From a virus: a DNA stretch of 57,489 nt. Every line of letters starts with the position of its first letter. Position 1 is the first letter of the stretch. Positions 22,268-31,250 of the stretch are shown in pieces. The notes under the pieces are model-generated. The model did no database searches. It was given only the letters and a program-made list of their open reading frames with translations, and was not told where the DNA came from. The position numbers and the translations under genes are program-made. Where the stretch lies: positions 1 through 57,489 of IMG/VR virus record IMGVR_UViG_3300031973_001259; one strand, 5' to 3'.

Positions 22268-23244
22268 TTACCAAATCCTTTTGTAGGGGTTTCTGTTGTC
22301 TCTTTTTTCTTTACCGGTTTTCCAAGTCTATCTCTACAAGACTTTAACACACTTTCAATATCATCTTCTGTCATTGCCATACATTCATCATTCTGCATGT
22401 CAGCATAGTCTTCCATTGTCAATCTAATGGGAGAGAATGTTCTCTTATCCTCTCCCAAATCAATTATATCAAATTGATCGTCATTTGGATAGCTAATATT
22501 GATAGGATATGTTGATCCAATCACTGCTGTTACACTAGTATCAGTTGCAGCTGCAATGTGTTGACCAACAGAATCGCAACCCAAGAAATGATCTGCCCTA
22601 TTAATAATAGATGTCCAAATACGGACATCAGGAATTTGAGGTAGAATAAACGGATACTTAGAATCTCCATCCTCTGTCTGAAATGGGAACTCAGACATTA
22701 CAATCACACAGTAATCTTTTTTGAGATCATTAACAATCTTACTAATATCTCCAAGACTAAAACTTCTAGATGTTGGGTCAAAAATATACCCACCCTCATC
22801 CATTACACCTCTACCAAAAGGTTGAATTACAATAACCTTTTCTTTACCAGTAGCTTTAATTGCGTTATCGACTAGTTGAAGACCCTGAATACCCTCATGC
22901 TTTGCTAGTTTAATCGTAGGTTTGGGAAGTTCCCTAGGCTCTTCTGTGCCATTGATTTCCATATCAAATGCTTGAGCAATACTACATTTTTGATTGTAGT
23001 AATGCCAACGACGATATGGTTCAGGTGTGACACAATCTCTGTCTTTGATCTTATCTTCAAAAAGATCTTTATGCCAGTTATCGTATGCGTATTTGTGAAG
23101 GACTGGATGGGACTTGTAGAAGTTCATCCCACCCTCACACACAATGATAAAATCATCATGTGTTTCTGCATATTTTTCAAAGGCAGGGATGGAGGTGATA
23201 ACTCTACCAGCTCCTCCATTAATGAAGAATGCTTTTGATCTCAT
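22264..23244 (-). CDS. GT9-like (heptosyltransferase-like) glycosyltransferase
   Basis: A 326-residue GT-B-like protein. The N-terminal AFFINGGAGRVITSIPAFEKY corresponds to the GT9 GxGDVI-type opening. The C-terminal FLGCDSVGQHIAAA and AVIGSTYP match the donor-binding motif of ADP-heptose:LPS heptosyltransferases. An unusual Lys/Thr-rich tail (about residues 305-326) ends the protein. It is coupled to the carbamoyltransferase by an ATGA overlap. The acceptor is unknown; other GT9-like sugars cannot be excluded. Confidence 0.65.
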   Translation of the reverse strand: MRSKAFFINGGAGRVITSIPAFEKYAETHDDFIIVCEGGMNFYKSHPVLHKYAYDNWHKDLFEDKIKDRDCVTPEPYRRWHYYNQKCSIAQAFDMEINGTEEPRELPKPTIKLAKHEGIQGLQLVDNAIKATGKEKVIVIQPFGRGVMDEGGYIFDPTSRSFSLGDISKIVNDLKKDYCVIVMSEFPFQTEDGDSKYPFILPQIPDVRIWTSIINRADHFLGCDSVGQHIAAATDTSVTAVIGSTYPINISYPNDDQFDIIDLGEDKRTFSPIRLTMEDYADMQNDECMAMTEDDIESVLKSCRDRLGKPVKKKETTETPTKGFGK

Positions 23245-23270
23245 ACTAATTTGGTCAACAAAGTATATAG

Positions 23271-24008
23271 TTATAAAAAGAAAACCTGATTCACTCGATC
23301 ATGTTCGGTGAACATCCCATGATCAATGTTCTGCGAGTGCATCACATCAGATTCATAAAAGATACATCTATTATACACCATTTCAGCCTCATATTCAACT
23401 CTCCACTCCCTATCACCATACAACCACTTTCTGATGTATGGAAAACATTGTTCGGGTCTTGTAACCTCATCATCAAATCCCTCGGGTTTGTCAATATATT
23501 CCGTTACCTTATATGGAAGAGACATCTGCCCCTTGTACGAATATAAATTTGTACCACCTTGACATTCTTCTGGAGTATTCAAATAAATCACTGCGCCAAA
23601 CTGATTGGATTCTGTAGTAAGCTCTTGCAGATATGAATCTTGATGAGGAATATTGAACCATGGTGCATGAAATGCACTATCATAATTCATAACATTACAC
23701 ATGAATCCAACAGTATCCCACTGGAATTCATATGATTGTTTATCAATATTCTTAGACCATAGAGAATTGTCTAAACAATACTCATCAAAAAAGGGTTTAA
23801 GATTCTTCTTTACTTCTGAAGTCTCTTTGAATATTCTTTGACCAGGAAGATCGCCTATTAAACTCTCATTTGTTTTTCTCTCTAAGCTTAAAGAGAGATT
23901 TCTTATTTCGTCTGGATTTTTATAAAAATTATCGGCAATTATAATCGTTCTATTTTGCGGTCCTACTCTCTTAACACTAACATCAAGATTTTCATTAAGT
24001 TCAAACAT
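23271..24008 (-). CDS. DUF6445-like 2-oxoglutarate/Fe(II) oxygenase
   Basis: A 245-residue protein resembling DUF6445 oxygenase-fold proteins. It shows IIIADNFYKNPDEIRNLSL near residue 23, the H-x-D in NIPHQDSYL, FGAVIYLNTPEECQGGTNLY, the distal His in FYESDVMHSQ and the final Arg in DRVNQVFFL. Prolyl- or other hydroxylation is the general chemistry; the substrate is unknown. It is 26 bp upstream of the GT9-like gene and just past the adhesin terminator. Confidence 0.7.
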   Translation of the reverse strand: MFELNENLDVSVKRVGPQNRTIIIADNFYKNPDEIRNLSLSLERKTNESLIGDLPGQRIFKETSEVKKNLKPFFDEYCLDNSLWSKNIDKQSYEFQWDTVGFMCNVMNYDSAFHAPWFNIPHQDSYLQELTTESNQFGAVIYLNTPEECQGGTNLYSYKGQMSLPYKVTEYIDKPEGFDDEVTRPEQCFPYIRKWLYGDREWRVEYEAEMVYNRCIFYESDVMHSQNIDHGMFTEHDRVNQVFFL

Positions 24009-24036
24009 TTTATAAAATCCTAAAAATCAAAAAAAA

Positions 24037-24059
24037 TTCCGGGGAAAATTTCCCCGAAA
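24037..24059 (-). terminator. Rho-independent terminator of the adhesin unit
   Basis: CGGGGAAA / TTTCCCCG stem flanked by AAT/ATT, followed on the minus strand by a run of eight Ts. It closes the unit ending with the cysteine-rich gene at 24087. Confidence 0.8.
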
Positions 24060-24086
24060 TTATGGAATTAAAAAGTCAATTTCGTT

Positions 24087-24968
24087 TCAGGACCAAGTTG
24101 TAACAACAACCAGTCCACCACCACCCCAGTCACCCCAGCATTGACTGCCTTGGGTAGATCCAGAGAATCCACCGCCACCAGGGAACAACGAAGGTGAAGA
24201 ACAACATCCTCTACTGTTACCATAGGAGCAGCGAGTTACACCAAAGTTTCTATCTGTGGACCAAGGACCAACTGGAGAAGATGCAACTGCAAAGTCGTCC
24301 GAGTGACAACTATACGATTTAAATTCACCACCGGACAAACCACAAATGTAGAATTCGTTTTCTGGGTTTGCTGTATCAGGCTTAGATTGTCCATCAGGCC
24401 AAGAAGCAGAGCAAGCGTTATAACAATTGTTTCTTTGTGCTTGCTTTGCACAGGCATAACAAGAAGCAACTGTACACTTTTGGTTAGAGTAAGATCCGCC
24501 CTGCATACAGAAGGTTCCTAATCCACCACCTAAGACGAAAGAAGGGCACCCATAGAATCCACAACCGGTTCTACCGTGACAACAACCACAGCAGGAACAC
24601 CTACTAGTAGATCCCGAACAAATTGTAAACTGAGTAGATCCAGCGACAAAATGACCACAGTTAGCGTACTGCATCTTGGTGGCATAACCACCACCACCGC
24701 CACCCATACCAGCACCGTTGCCGCAGCAACGACCACCTGCACCTGATCCACCACCAGATACAATTTCAAATTGAATAGTGGTTACTTTTTCTGGTACGGT
24801 CCAGAGGTAACAACATCCACCATTACATGGGACATTATGACAACAGTTATAATAGAAGCTTCGACAAACATTACCCGTAGATACGCCCGTTACTTTAGTT
24901 GGACCTACAGTTCCGTTAATAAATGCATCATCAGCATCAATTTTTTTATAGGTCTGATAATCCGCCAT
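24087..24968 (-). CDS. Cysteine-rich glycine-rich tail adhesin, copy 1
   Basis: A 293-residue protein with 29 cysteines, including CC, CxCC and CGCCHGRTGCGFYGC clusters. Residues about 57-80 (WTVPEKVTTIQFEIVSGGGSG) match the glycine-rich fold of phage fibre-tip proteins, and GGGGG loops and FPGGGGFSG recur to the C-terminal VVTTWS. It is a paralogue of the gene at 25748, with every cysteine conserved. A virion tip adhesin stabilised by disulfides or metal is the best guess. It lacks a signal peptide, so oxidation would have to occur after lysis or with help. Confidence 0.75.
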   Translation of the reverse strand: MADYQTYKKIDADDAFINGTVGPTKVTGVSTGNVCRSFYYNCCHNVPCNGGCCYLWTVPEKVTTIQFEIVSGGGSGAGGRCCGNGAGMGGGGGGYATKMQYANCGHFVAGSTQFTICSGSTSRCSCCGCCHGRTGCGFYGCPSFVLGGGLGTFCMQGGSYSNQKCTVASCYACAKQAQRNNCYNACSASWPDGQSKPDTANPENEFYICGLSGGEFKSYSCHSDDFAVASSPVGPWSTDRNFGVTRCSYGNSRGCCSSPSLFPGGGGFSGSTQGSQCWGDWGGGGLVVVTTWS

Positions 24969-24973
24969 AATAA

Positions 24974-25717
24974 TTAGGCTCCTACAGTGCTAGTATCAGT
25001 AGAATCCAATCCAGTCTCAGGAGAATCTCCAGTAAATGCGTCACGATCACCAGGCTCTCTAGGCCATACGATCAGATAAGTATTGTTACCAACACTACTC
25101 CAAGTATCTGGCAAGTCTCTCAACTTTTGACGATATGTTGTCCACTCACTAACAAAACCTGCTGGAGCGTCTGCAGGAATTTTATCATCAGATTGTGCAA
25201 GTAAGATATCTCTTGTTCTTCTTACTTCTTCCCATCCAAAGGAATGACTAGCAGATTCATCTTCTAGATCAATTTCTGTGTGGGGACCAGAGAATCTACC
25301 TGTATTCCAAAGACTAGTCTCAAAATTATAACCGAATGAGCACATATCATATACTTCATTGAAGTAAAGATAGTTAGGAATGATTGGGTTAGGCTCCGAA
25401 TCAGGACCAGCAGGAGTTTCAATCAGTTCTGGAGGAAGAATACCTCCATACATTGCAACTGCATTCATAGGATGAGTATCAGCATTAAGCTCAACAACTC
25501 TTGCCCCAGCTGGAGGATCTCTGTCTTCACCAGGATCAGATGGGAAAGAATGCTCTACTTCCCACTTAGGATCAGCATCTGTTCCATTATTCATATACCA
25601 GAAAGTAATCCTATCTGGTCCAGTATATGTACAGATACCACTTCTATTTGTGTCCTGAGTATCGCCATACCACTCGGTAGGTACAGGATAAACAATTGTT
25701 TTAGTAATTTGCGCCAT
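24974..25717 (-). CDS. Tail assembly chaperone-like protein
   Basis: A 247-residue protein. The C-terminal part (about residues 161-206), GWEEVRRTRDILLAQSDDKI...WTTYRQKLRDLP, matches the phage tail-fibre assembly chaperone domain (Phage_tail_APC-like). The N-terminal 150 residues are Pro/Asp/Gly-rich beta structure and may be structural. It is placed between the two cysteine-rich paralogues and is transcribed with copy 1 from the late promoter at 25742. It probably assists their folding or attachment. Confidence 0.65.
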   Translation of the reverse strand: MAQITKTIVYPVPTEWYGDTQDTNRSGICTYTGPDRITFWYMNNGTDADPKWEVEHSFPSDPGEDRDPPAGARVVELNADTHPMNAVAMYGGILPPELIETPAGPDSEPNPIIPNYLYFNEVYDMCSFGYNFETSLWNTGRFSGPHTEIDLEDESASHSFGWEEVRRTRDILLAQSDDKIPADAPAGFVSEWTTYRQKLRDLPDTWSSVGNNTYLIVWPREPGDRDAFTGDSPETGLDSTDTSTVGA

Positions 25718-25741
25718 TGCTAAAATGTACTCCGTTGTAAG

Positions 25742-25748
25742 TATTTAT
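25742..25748 (-). promoter_or_regulatory. T4-type late promoter fused to adhesin copy 2 stop
   Basis: The minus strand reads TGATAAATA, where TGA ends adhesin copy 2 and ATAAATA is the promoter element, about 25 bp upstream of the chaperone-like gene. Confidence 0.6.
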
Positions 25749-26626
25749 CAGGACCAAGTTGTAACAACTACGAGACCGCCGCCGCCCCAGTCACCCCAGC
25801 ATTGACCACCTTGACTCGCACCACTAAATCCACCACCACCAGGGAACAACGAAGGTGAAGAACAACATCCTCTAGTGTCACCAGTGGAGCAACGACCTAC
25901 TCCAAAGTTTCTTCCACTTGTCCAAGGACCAACTGGAGAAGATGCAACTGAAAATGATCTTGAGTGACAGTTAACATGCTTCAGTTCACCACCGGACAAA
26001 CCACAAATATAGAATTCGTTTTCTGGGTTTGCTGAATCAGGCTTAGATTGTCCATCAGGCCAAGAAGCAGAGCAAGCAGTAAGACAGTTGGTTCTTTGTG
26101 CTACTTTCAGGCAAGCGTAGCAACTATTAGTGCATCTCTGCGATGCGAAAGATCCACCTTGCATACAGAAGGTTCCTAATCCACCACCTAAGACGAAAGA
26201 AGGGCACCCATAGAATCCACAACCGGTTCTGCCATGGCAACATCCACAACAAGAACATCTGCTACTGGAACCAGCACAAACAGTAAACTGAGTAGATCCA
26301 GCGACAAAATGACCACAGTTAGCGTACTGCATTTTAGTAGCGTAACCGCCGCCGCCTCCACCCATGCCAGGTCCATTACCACAGCAACGACCACCTGCAC
26401 CTGATCCGCCACCAGATATAATTTCAAATTGAATCGTAGTTACTTTTTCTGGTACGGTCCAAAGGTAGCAGCAACCGCCATTACATGGGACATTATGGCA
26501 ACAGTTAAAATAAAAGCTTCTACAAACATTACCTGTAGATACGCCCGTTACCTTACCGGGTCCAATGGTTCCATCAATAACTGCATCAGAGGCATCGATT
26601 TTTTTATAGGTTTGATAGTCAGCCAT
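25748..26626 (-). CDS. Cysteine-rich glycine-rich tail adhesin, copy 2
   Basis: A 292-residue paralogue of the gene at 24087. The N-terminal 150 residues and the last 60 are nearly identical between the copies. Divergence is concentrated in two stretches, about residues 154-175 (SFASQRCTNSCYACLK here) and 212-255. All 29 cysteines are at equivalent places. The pattern suggests a recent duplication with selection on variable, probably receptor-facing, loops. It has its own late promoter at 26660. Confidence 0.75.
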   Translation of the reverse strand: MADYQTYKKIDASDAVIDGTIGPGKVTGVSTGNVCRSFYFNCCHNVPCNGGCCYLWTVPEKVTTIQFEIISGGGSGAGGRCCGNGPGMGGGGGGYATKMQYANCGHFVAGSTQFTVCAGSSSRCSCCGCCHGRTGCGFYGCPSFVLGGGLGTFCMQGGSFASQRCTNSCYACLKVAQRTNCLTACSASWPDGQSKPDSANPENEFYICGLSGGELKHVNCHSRSFSVASSPVGPWTSGRNFGVGRCSTGDTRGCCSSPSLFPGGGGFSGASQGGQCWGDWGGGGLVVVTTWS

Positions 26627-26659
26627 TGTTTATATTCTTAATGGTGAAATTCGTAATAG

Positions 26660-26666
26660 TATTTAT
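26660..26666 (-). promoter_or_regulatory. T4-type late promoter for adhesin copy 2
   Basis: ATAAATA on the minus strand, about 34 bp upstream of the adhesin ATG and directly downstream of the terminator of the 1222-residue fibre gene. Confidence 0.6.
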
Positions 26667-26683
26667 GAAAACATAATAAAAAG

Positions 26684-26703
26684 AAGGGAGATTGCTCTCC
26701 CTT
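26684..26703 (-). terminator. Rho-independent terminator of the fibre gene
   Basis: An 8-bp stem (AAGGGAGA / TCTCCCTT) with a 4-nt loop, followed on the minus strand by CTTTTTATT, 10 bp past the fibre-gene stop. Confidence 0.8.
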
Positions 26704-26713
26704 GTGATATGAA

Positions 26714-29700
26714 TCAGATGGTGATGATTCTCCATCCTTGTGATCCATCATAGTATACCAATTCAAATGCCGCGCCTTCAGTAGATACAACCAAGTCAGC
26801 AGCGTCACCCATGATTGGTTCACCATTTCTACCAATTGTAAGGTTGTTAGTATCAAATGTCTTGGCGATATCAAAGATTCTAATGGAGTCACCCTTAACA
26901 GGAGATAAAGGTAAAGTGACAGTGAATGAACCACCACTAGTATTACACCAAGCTTGCTGTCTATTTGCCAATGTAGTTCCATCAGCACTGACATCTACAT
27001 TAGCGTAAGCACCTAGAGGCAACCAACTAGATCCGTTATAGAATTCAAATCCATCAGCATCAGTATCGTAACGAAGACCACCTTCGATCAGATCAACACC
27101 AGTTGGACGAGAGGCTTGAGCACCACGAGGAGGAACCAGGATACCAGAAGTGGAATCCATCTTACCGCGAGTGAGGAAGCCACGAACTGCTTTCTCAGTA
27201 GGACATGCACTGTTAGAGTCGCCAGACAGGAATTCGTCCGAGGAGAATTCGTTGACTGCTTCACCAATCTGACCACCAATGGCACCCAGTCTCAGTTCAG
27301 AAAGACCTGACAGGTTGAATGCGGAAGCATCCAGGGTAGCAGCACCAGTCAACTGGTTAACAGAGAAGTATTCACCAACTCTGAAGTTACCGCCTTGGTC
27401 AGTAGATACGAAGAAGATCTTACCAGTATTCAGTACAGTTGTCTCGTTACCCTGAGAAGCTGTGTTCTCATCAACAGTTGGATAATTAGTTTGTGAGGTG
27501 TTACCTGTACCAATTAGCAGGAAGTCATGACCTGTGAGACGAACCTTGGAGAACTTAGATCTCATCAAGAACTCTTGATCATCAAACGAAGCAGGAGCAG
27601 ATCCTTTAACTGGTGCAATGTTGATCGTTGCACGACCAGATGCAAAGTCATATGCAGAAACTGTTCTAATAATGTAACTAATTGAATCGGAGAATCCCAA
27701 TCCAACTGTAGTGAATCCAATCGCATCACCAACAAGTGGTGTTGTACTCAGTCCGACTACTTCAAATAGTCCATCTTTCTGTCCGCCAACGGCGTTAGAT
27801 GCAGATGCAATCTTAACATATCCTGTAGCACCAGCACCAACACTGTCAAATTCAATGAACTCACCAGGTGTGAAGACAGTAGTACCAACACCAACAGCAC
27901 CGTTAGCACCATCGGGGTTACCAAATCCAGCATTGTACTTAAAGTACAGTTGATCACCAGCGATCTGATTGTTTGTAACAACAGCACGAGCTCCTGATAC
28001 AGTACCACGCATCGTAGCACCAACAGAGATAGTACCAGCAGAAGTACCAACTTGGGTAGACATCTTGTCACCATAGAGGCGACCAGGACGAGCAGATTCT
28101 AGTGTGGAGAATCCAACAGCCAATGCACCGTAGTTACCATAGGAGTTGTTACCTGAGAGAGATCTGATTTCAGATCCATCATCAGAAACATAACCGAAAG
28201 CACAGTAGTAAGTGAAGGAAGAAACAATTTCAGCAAGAGCATCGTCTTCAAGCCAGAAACCTACGCCACCGGAGTGAATGTTGGTAAAGGCATCGAATAC
28301 CATCGATTTACCACCTCTACCCTCTCGTGCTTGCCTGGCTTCGTGAACACCACCCTCAATAAAGACACCAATAGCACCTTGATGTCCAGTGCCGTCAATA
28401 CACAGGTTAGAGAAGGCAGTACAGTCTTTGATGTAGGGTGAACGCTCAAGGATAGGAGTATCAGGATTAAGTCTGAAGTAAACACCGCAAGATGTAGTAC
28501 CTACACCAACCTTGGGTTGCCACTTATCAGTATTGAAAGCATCATTAGTGTCATAATTAAATCCTTGCAGACCACGCATCGTGATTGCCTGAACCGTAGT
28601 AGAGTCAGACACGAAGAACATCGTCTGACGGCTATTAGGAACAAGACCGTCAGTGGAAACACCAGGTGCTGGTTCAACAGTCGTTCCTCTCAGGACATCA
28701 CCGGCAATGGAGAAGTTCTTAGGTAGAGTAATAGGAAGCTGTTCACTGAATACACCAGCAGACAACTTAAGAATGATAGGAGATACATCAGTAACCTCAC
28801 CACCACTCACATAAGTATGAGCAATAGTAGAGATGCCAACATTAGTTACGAAACTGTTGGAATCATTAACGGCGTCAACTCTAAAGAAGAATCCTTGTGT
28901 ACCATCAGGGAAGATAGTAGTTGTAACACCAGCATGTGCCTGAGCACAAGTGAATGCAATACCCTGAAGTTTAACCTGACCCTGAGGGAACAAACCATGG
29001 GCAGCAGCAGTAACTGTTGCAATACCACTGGTTTCATCATAAACAAAGTTTGTGATATCCCTTCTGGTTTGACCAGCAGTAGAAGCATAAGCAATTGAAC
29101 CCCAAGCATTGTCTGGGGTAAGACCTGTGTTATTATTACTACCCTGCTGTGCATCAACATAGTATACCTTGGTGCGAAGACCAGGATACTGCCACTCAAT
29201 CTCATCGCCAGAAGAGACTCTTAGATATGTGCCTTGCGTACCAATACCCTGTCTCGTAGGTCCAGTACCATCTCTGGTAAGCAAGTCACCTTTGGTTGTC
29301 AGCAGTGCTGCGCTGTCACCGATAGCGAACGCTGCCCACATGCTAACAGCAGTACCAGGTTGAACATTAATGTTCGATGAAGCTACCGAGATGTAAGCAG
29401 AGGATGAATACTCGGCAACATCACCGATCTCATATACACTAGAACCACTCCAGGTACTTCTCCAGTTAAATCCTCTAGCTAACAGAGACCAACCATTAGT
29501 ACCAGTATCAATGGTAGTAATAGCAGTACCGACAGGTCGGTTGTCTCCAAGAATCTTAACTTGGTCAGCAATATAAGTATTACCACCAAGGGTTACAATC
29601 TCACCACGAGCATAGATCTCATTAGGATCGTAGGTAGTACCTGCTCCAGTACCAATACCACCAACAAGAACTGACCACTGATCAGCGTTTTCGTTAGGTT

Positions 29701-30382
29701 GAGCACCTTTAGGGTTAGTACCGATAGCAACATAAGATGCACCGATGTACTCTACAATATCCCCCCTTTCATAGCGGGTATTTGCATTGTAAAGACCTTC
29801 ATTAGTGAAGGCTTTATTAAAGTCTGTAAAATTAGATGCTGGAGGATAGAAACCATCCGAACCTACTCCAGTAGGATCATGGAAACTAGTAGAAACCCCC
29901 TGCATTGTAAAGTCGCTAGCGACTTGGAAGGGAACAATTGTACGATACTCTTGTCCACCATACTTAACAACATCATTGATGCCATAATAAGTGGCAGTTG
30001 TAAAAGCACCTCGGAAGTTCAGTCCCTCAGCATAGAGATCCCAGTATGCTGGGAAATCAGAACTGTACCAGTTGCTTTGTACACCAACTGACACATGTTG
30101 TGCCGTACAGATATATTGATTACCGCCTTCCTTGACGATATCGTTTACAACATATCCGGTGCTAACTGTCCACTCGCCAGCATAGTTCTGACCCTCTGTA
30201 TGGAGGTCCCAGTTGGCACTATCGTTTGGAAATCCAGTAGAACTGGCATCTGAAGTATGATTTGTTGTACAAACATAACTGCTGGCACCGTATCTAACGA
30301 TGTCATCAATAATGAATGCGGTAGAAGCTGTCCAGGCACCACGCCAGTTAAATTTCAGTCTACCAAGTCTAAATTCTGCCAT
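26714..30382 (-). CDS. Large tail-fibre or virion structural protein
   Basis: A 1222-residue protein. The N-terminal third (to about residue 350) has at least five repeats of a W-x-Y-x-x-xDIV-x-YG-x-xY pattern (for example DIVRYGASSYVC, DIVKEGGNQYIC, DVVKYGGQEYRT), resembling small carbohydrate-binding modules. The middle (about 400-850) looks like a beta-solenoid fibre. The C-terminal part has FFVSTDQGGNFRVGEYFSVNQ and a GGLRYDTDADGFEFYNGSSW collar-like region. It is a late structural gene of a type common in cyanophages and probably binds the host envelope. Confidence 0.75.
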   Translation of the reverse strand: MAEFRLGRLKFNWRGAWTASTAFIIDDIVRYGASSYVCTTNHTSDASSTGFPNDSANWDLHTEGQNYAGEWTVSTGYVVNDIVKEGGNQYICTAQHVSVGVQSNWYSSDFPAYWDLYAEGLNFRGAFTTATYYGINDVVKYGGQEYRTIVPFQVASDFTMQGVSTSFHDPTGVGSDGFYPPASNFTDFNKAFTNEGLYNANTRYERGDIVEYIGASYVAIGTNPKGAQPNENADQWSVLVGGIGTGAGTTYDPNEIYARGEIVTLGGNTYIADQVKILGDNRPVGTAITTIDTGTNGWSLLARGFNWRSTWSGSSVYEIGDVAEYSSSAYISVASSNINVQPGTAVSMWAAFAIGDSAALLTTKGDLLTRDGTGPTRQGIGTQGTYLRVSSGDEIEWQYPGLRTKVYYVDAQQGSNNNTGLTPDNAWGSIAYASTAGQTRRDITNFVYDETSGIATVTAAAHGLFPQGQVKLQGIAFTCAQAHAGVTTTIFPDGTQGFFFRVDAVNDSNSFVTNVGISTIAHTYVSGGEVTDVSPIILKLSAGVFSEQLPITLPKNFSIAGDVLRGTTVEPAPGVSTDGLVPNSRQTMFFVSDSTTVQAITMRGLQGFNYDTNDAFNTDKWQPKVGVGTTSCGVYFRLNPDTPILERSPYIKDCTAFSNLCIDGTGHQGAIGVFIEGGVHEARQAREGRGGKSMVFDAFTNIHSGGVGFWLEDDALAEIVSSFTYYCAFGYVSDDGSEIRSLSGNNSYGNYGALAVGFSTLESARPGRLYGDKMSTQVGTSAGTISVGATMRGTVSGARAVVTNNQIAGDQLYFKYNAGFGNPDGANGAVGVGTTVFTPGEFIEFDSVGAGATGYVKIASASNAVGGQKDGLFEVVGLSTTPLVGDAIGFTTVGLGFSDSISYIIRTVSAYDFASGRATINIAPVKGSAPASFDDQEFLMRSKFSKVRLTGHDFLLIGTGNTSQTNYPTVDENTASQGNETTVLNTGKIFFVSTDQGGNFRVGEYFSVNQLTGAATLDASAFNLSGLSELRLGAIGGQIGEAVNEFSSDEFLSGDSNSACPTEKAVRGFLTRGKMDSTSGILVPPRGAQASRPTGVDLIEGGLRYDTDADGFEFYNGSSWLPLGAYANVDVSADGTTLANRQQAWCNTSGGSFTVTLPLSPVKGDSIRIFDIAKTFDTNNLTIGRNGEPIMGDAADLVVSTEGAAFELVYYDGSQGWRIITI

Positions 30383-30394
30383 TGTAGGTTCTCG

Positions 30395-30745
30395 TTAAAC
30401 AGGTTCAGAGTATGAATGGGTTCCGTTGACCTGAAGGACTAGATATCCATCAGTGTCTAGGTAATAAAAAAGGTTGCGCCTATCAAAGCGTATCTGTTGA
30501 TATTTATCTTGTGGGTTATTGGCAAGTGATTTTTGTTCAGTGGTTTCTTCAACATAATCGTTGTAGTCCCCGAACTCTTCAACCTGCGTTCCATCTAAAC
30601 GATGAGGATCAAGAGTTTCACTGGTAGATGCCGTGCTTACTTTACTAAAGAACAGCATGTCATTTGCATCTCTCCTCAACGCATAAACATAATAACCCGT
30701 AGAATCTTTAGGCTGAAAATGTGCGTTACTTAAAGTTAATGCCAT
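30395..30745 (-). CDS. Virion-associated hypothetical protein
   Basis: A 116-residue protein beginning MALTLSNAHFQPKDSTGYYVYALRRDAND, with a beta-rich N-terminal half and QIRFDRRNLFYYLDTDGYLVLQVNG near the end. It lies 12 bp upstream of the large fibre gene and overlaps the next gene by one base, inside a tail-fibre transcription unit. A minor structural or connector role is inferred from context only. Confidence 0.6.
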   Translation of the reverse strand: MALTLSNAHFQPKDSTGYYVYALRRDANDMLFFSKVSTASTSETLDPHRLDGTQVEEFGDYNDYVEETTEQKSLANNPQDKYQQIRFDRRNLFYYLDTDGYLVLQVNGTHSYSEPV

Positions 30746-31215
30746 TAGCTAATGATTCTCCAATAAGTACCTGTCCACAAGAACATAACAGTCACTCCCG
30801 AAACATCTAAGTTAACGGGACCATTATCAATGTTGCCAATCGCATCTTTGAATTGATGCGCGGATGAGGTCAATATAACATTATTTATATTCCAGTTTTG
30901 TCCGCCATCAGCGATCTCAATACTGTCTCCAATAGAGAGATTGACCACGGGCATTGTAGCGTTAATGGCACCAGCACTAGTATTCGCAAGATATCTCTTG
31001 TTAACAACTAACTGGGTAGTAATAGGACCAGTAAGGTCAGTATAGACAGGAGTGGCACCAGTTGCTGCTTGAGCAACTGTTTCTACATTGTTCCCAGATC
31101 TGATATAGATTTTCTGGTCAACTATATTAATAGCCATCTCTCCATCTTCCAGGTCTACTAAACCAGGAATCTGACCCTGCGTGGTACTTCTTTTTGGTTT
31201 AATGCGTGTAGGCAT
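30745..31215 (-). CDS. Tail-fibre-like protein with phage receptor-type N-terminus
   Basis: A 156-residue protein. Its start (RIKPKRSTTQGQIPGLVDLEDGEMAINIVDQKIYI, residues 4-38) is the fibre attachment motif seen in many phage tail proteins, where an R-x-KR-x-P-x-L-x-GE-x-AIN element precedes a KIYI strand. The rest is beta-rich and ends in FLWTGTYWRIIS, like collar domains of short fibres. It is the first gene of the fibre unit, preceded by a late promoter. Confidence 0.7.
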   Translation of the reverse strand: MPTRIKPKRSTTQGQIPGLVDLEDGEMAINIVDQKIYIRSGNNVETVAQAATGATPVYTDLTGPITTQLVVNKRYLANTSAGAINATMPVVNLSIGDSIEIADGGQNWNINNVILTSSAHQFKDAIGNIDNGPVNLDVSGVTVMFLWTGTYWRIIS

Positions 31216-31243
31216 TACGACAAAATGAATATGTGACTCATAG

Positions 31244-31250
31244 TATTTAT
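31244..31250 (-). promoter_or_regulatory. T4-type late promoter for the tail-fibre unit
   Basis: The minus strand reads TGATAAATA: the upstream oxygenase stop codon runs into ATAAATA, about 29 bp before the fibre-unit ATG. Confidence 0.65.

Noticed and set aside
24087-26626. The two cysteine-rich genes as metallothioneins
   Set aside because: Metallothioneins are short and lack glycine-rich beta domains; these are long, fibre-tip-like and lie in a tail unit.
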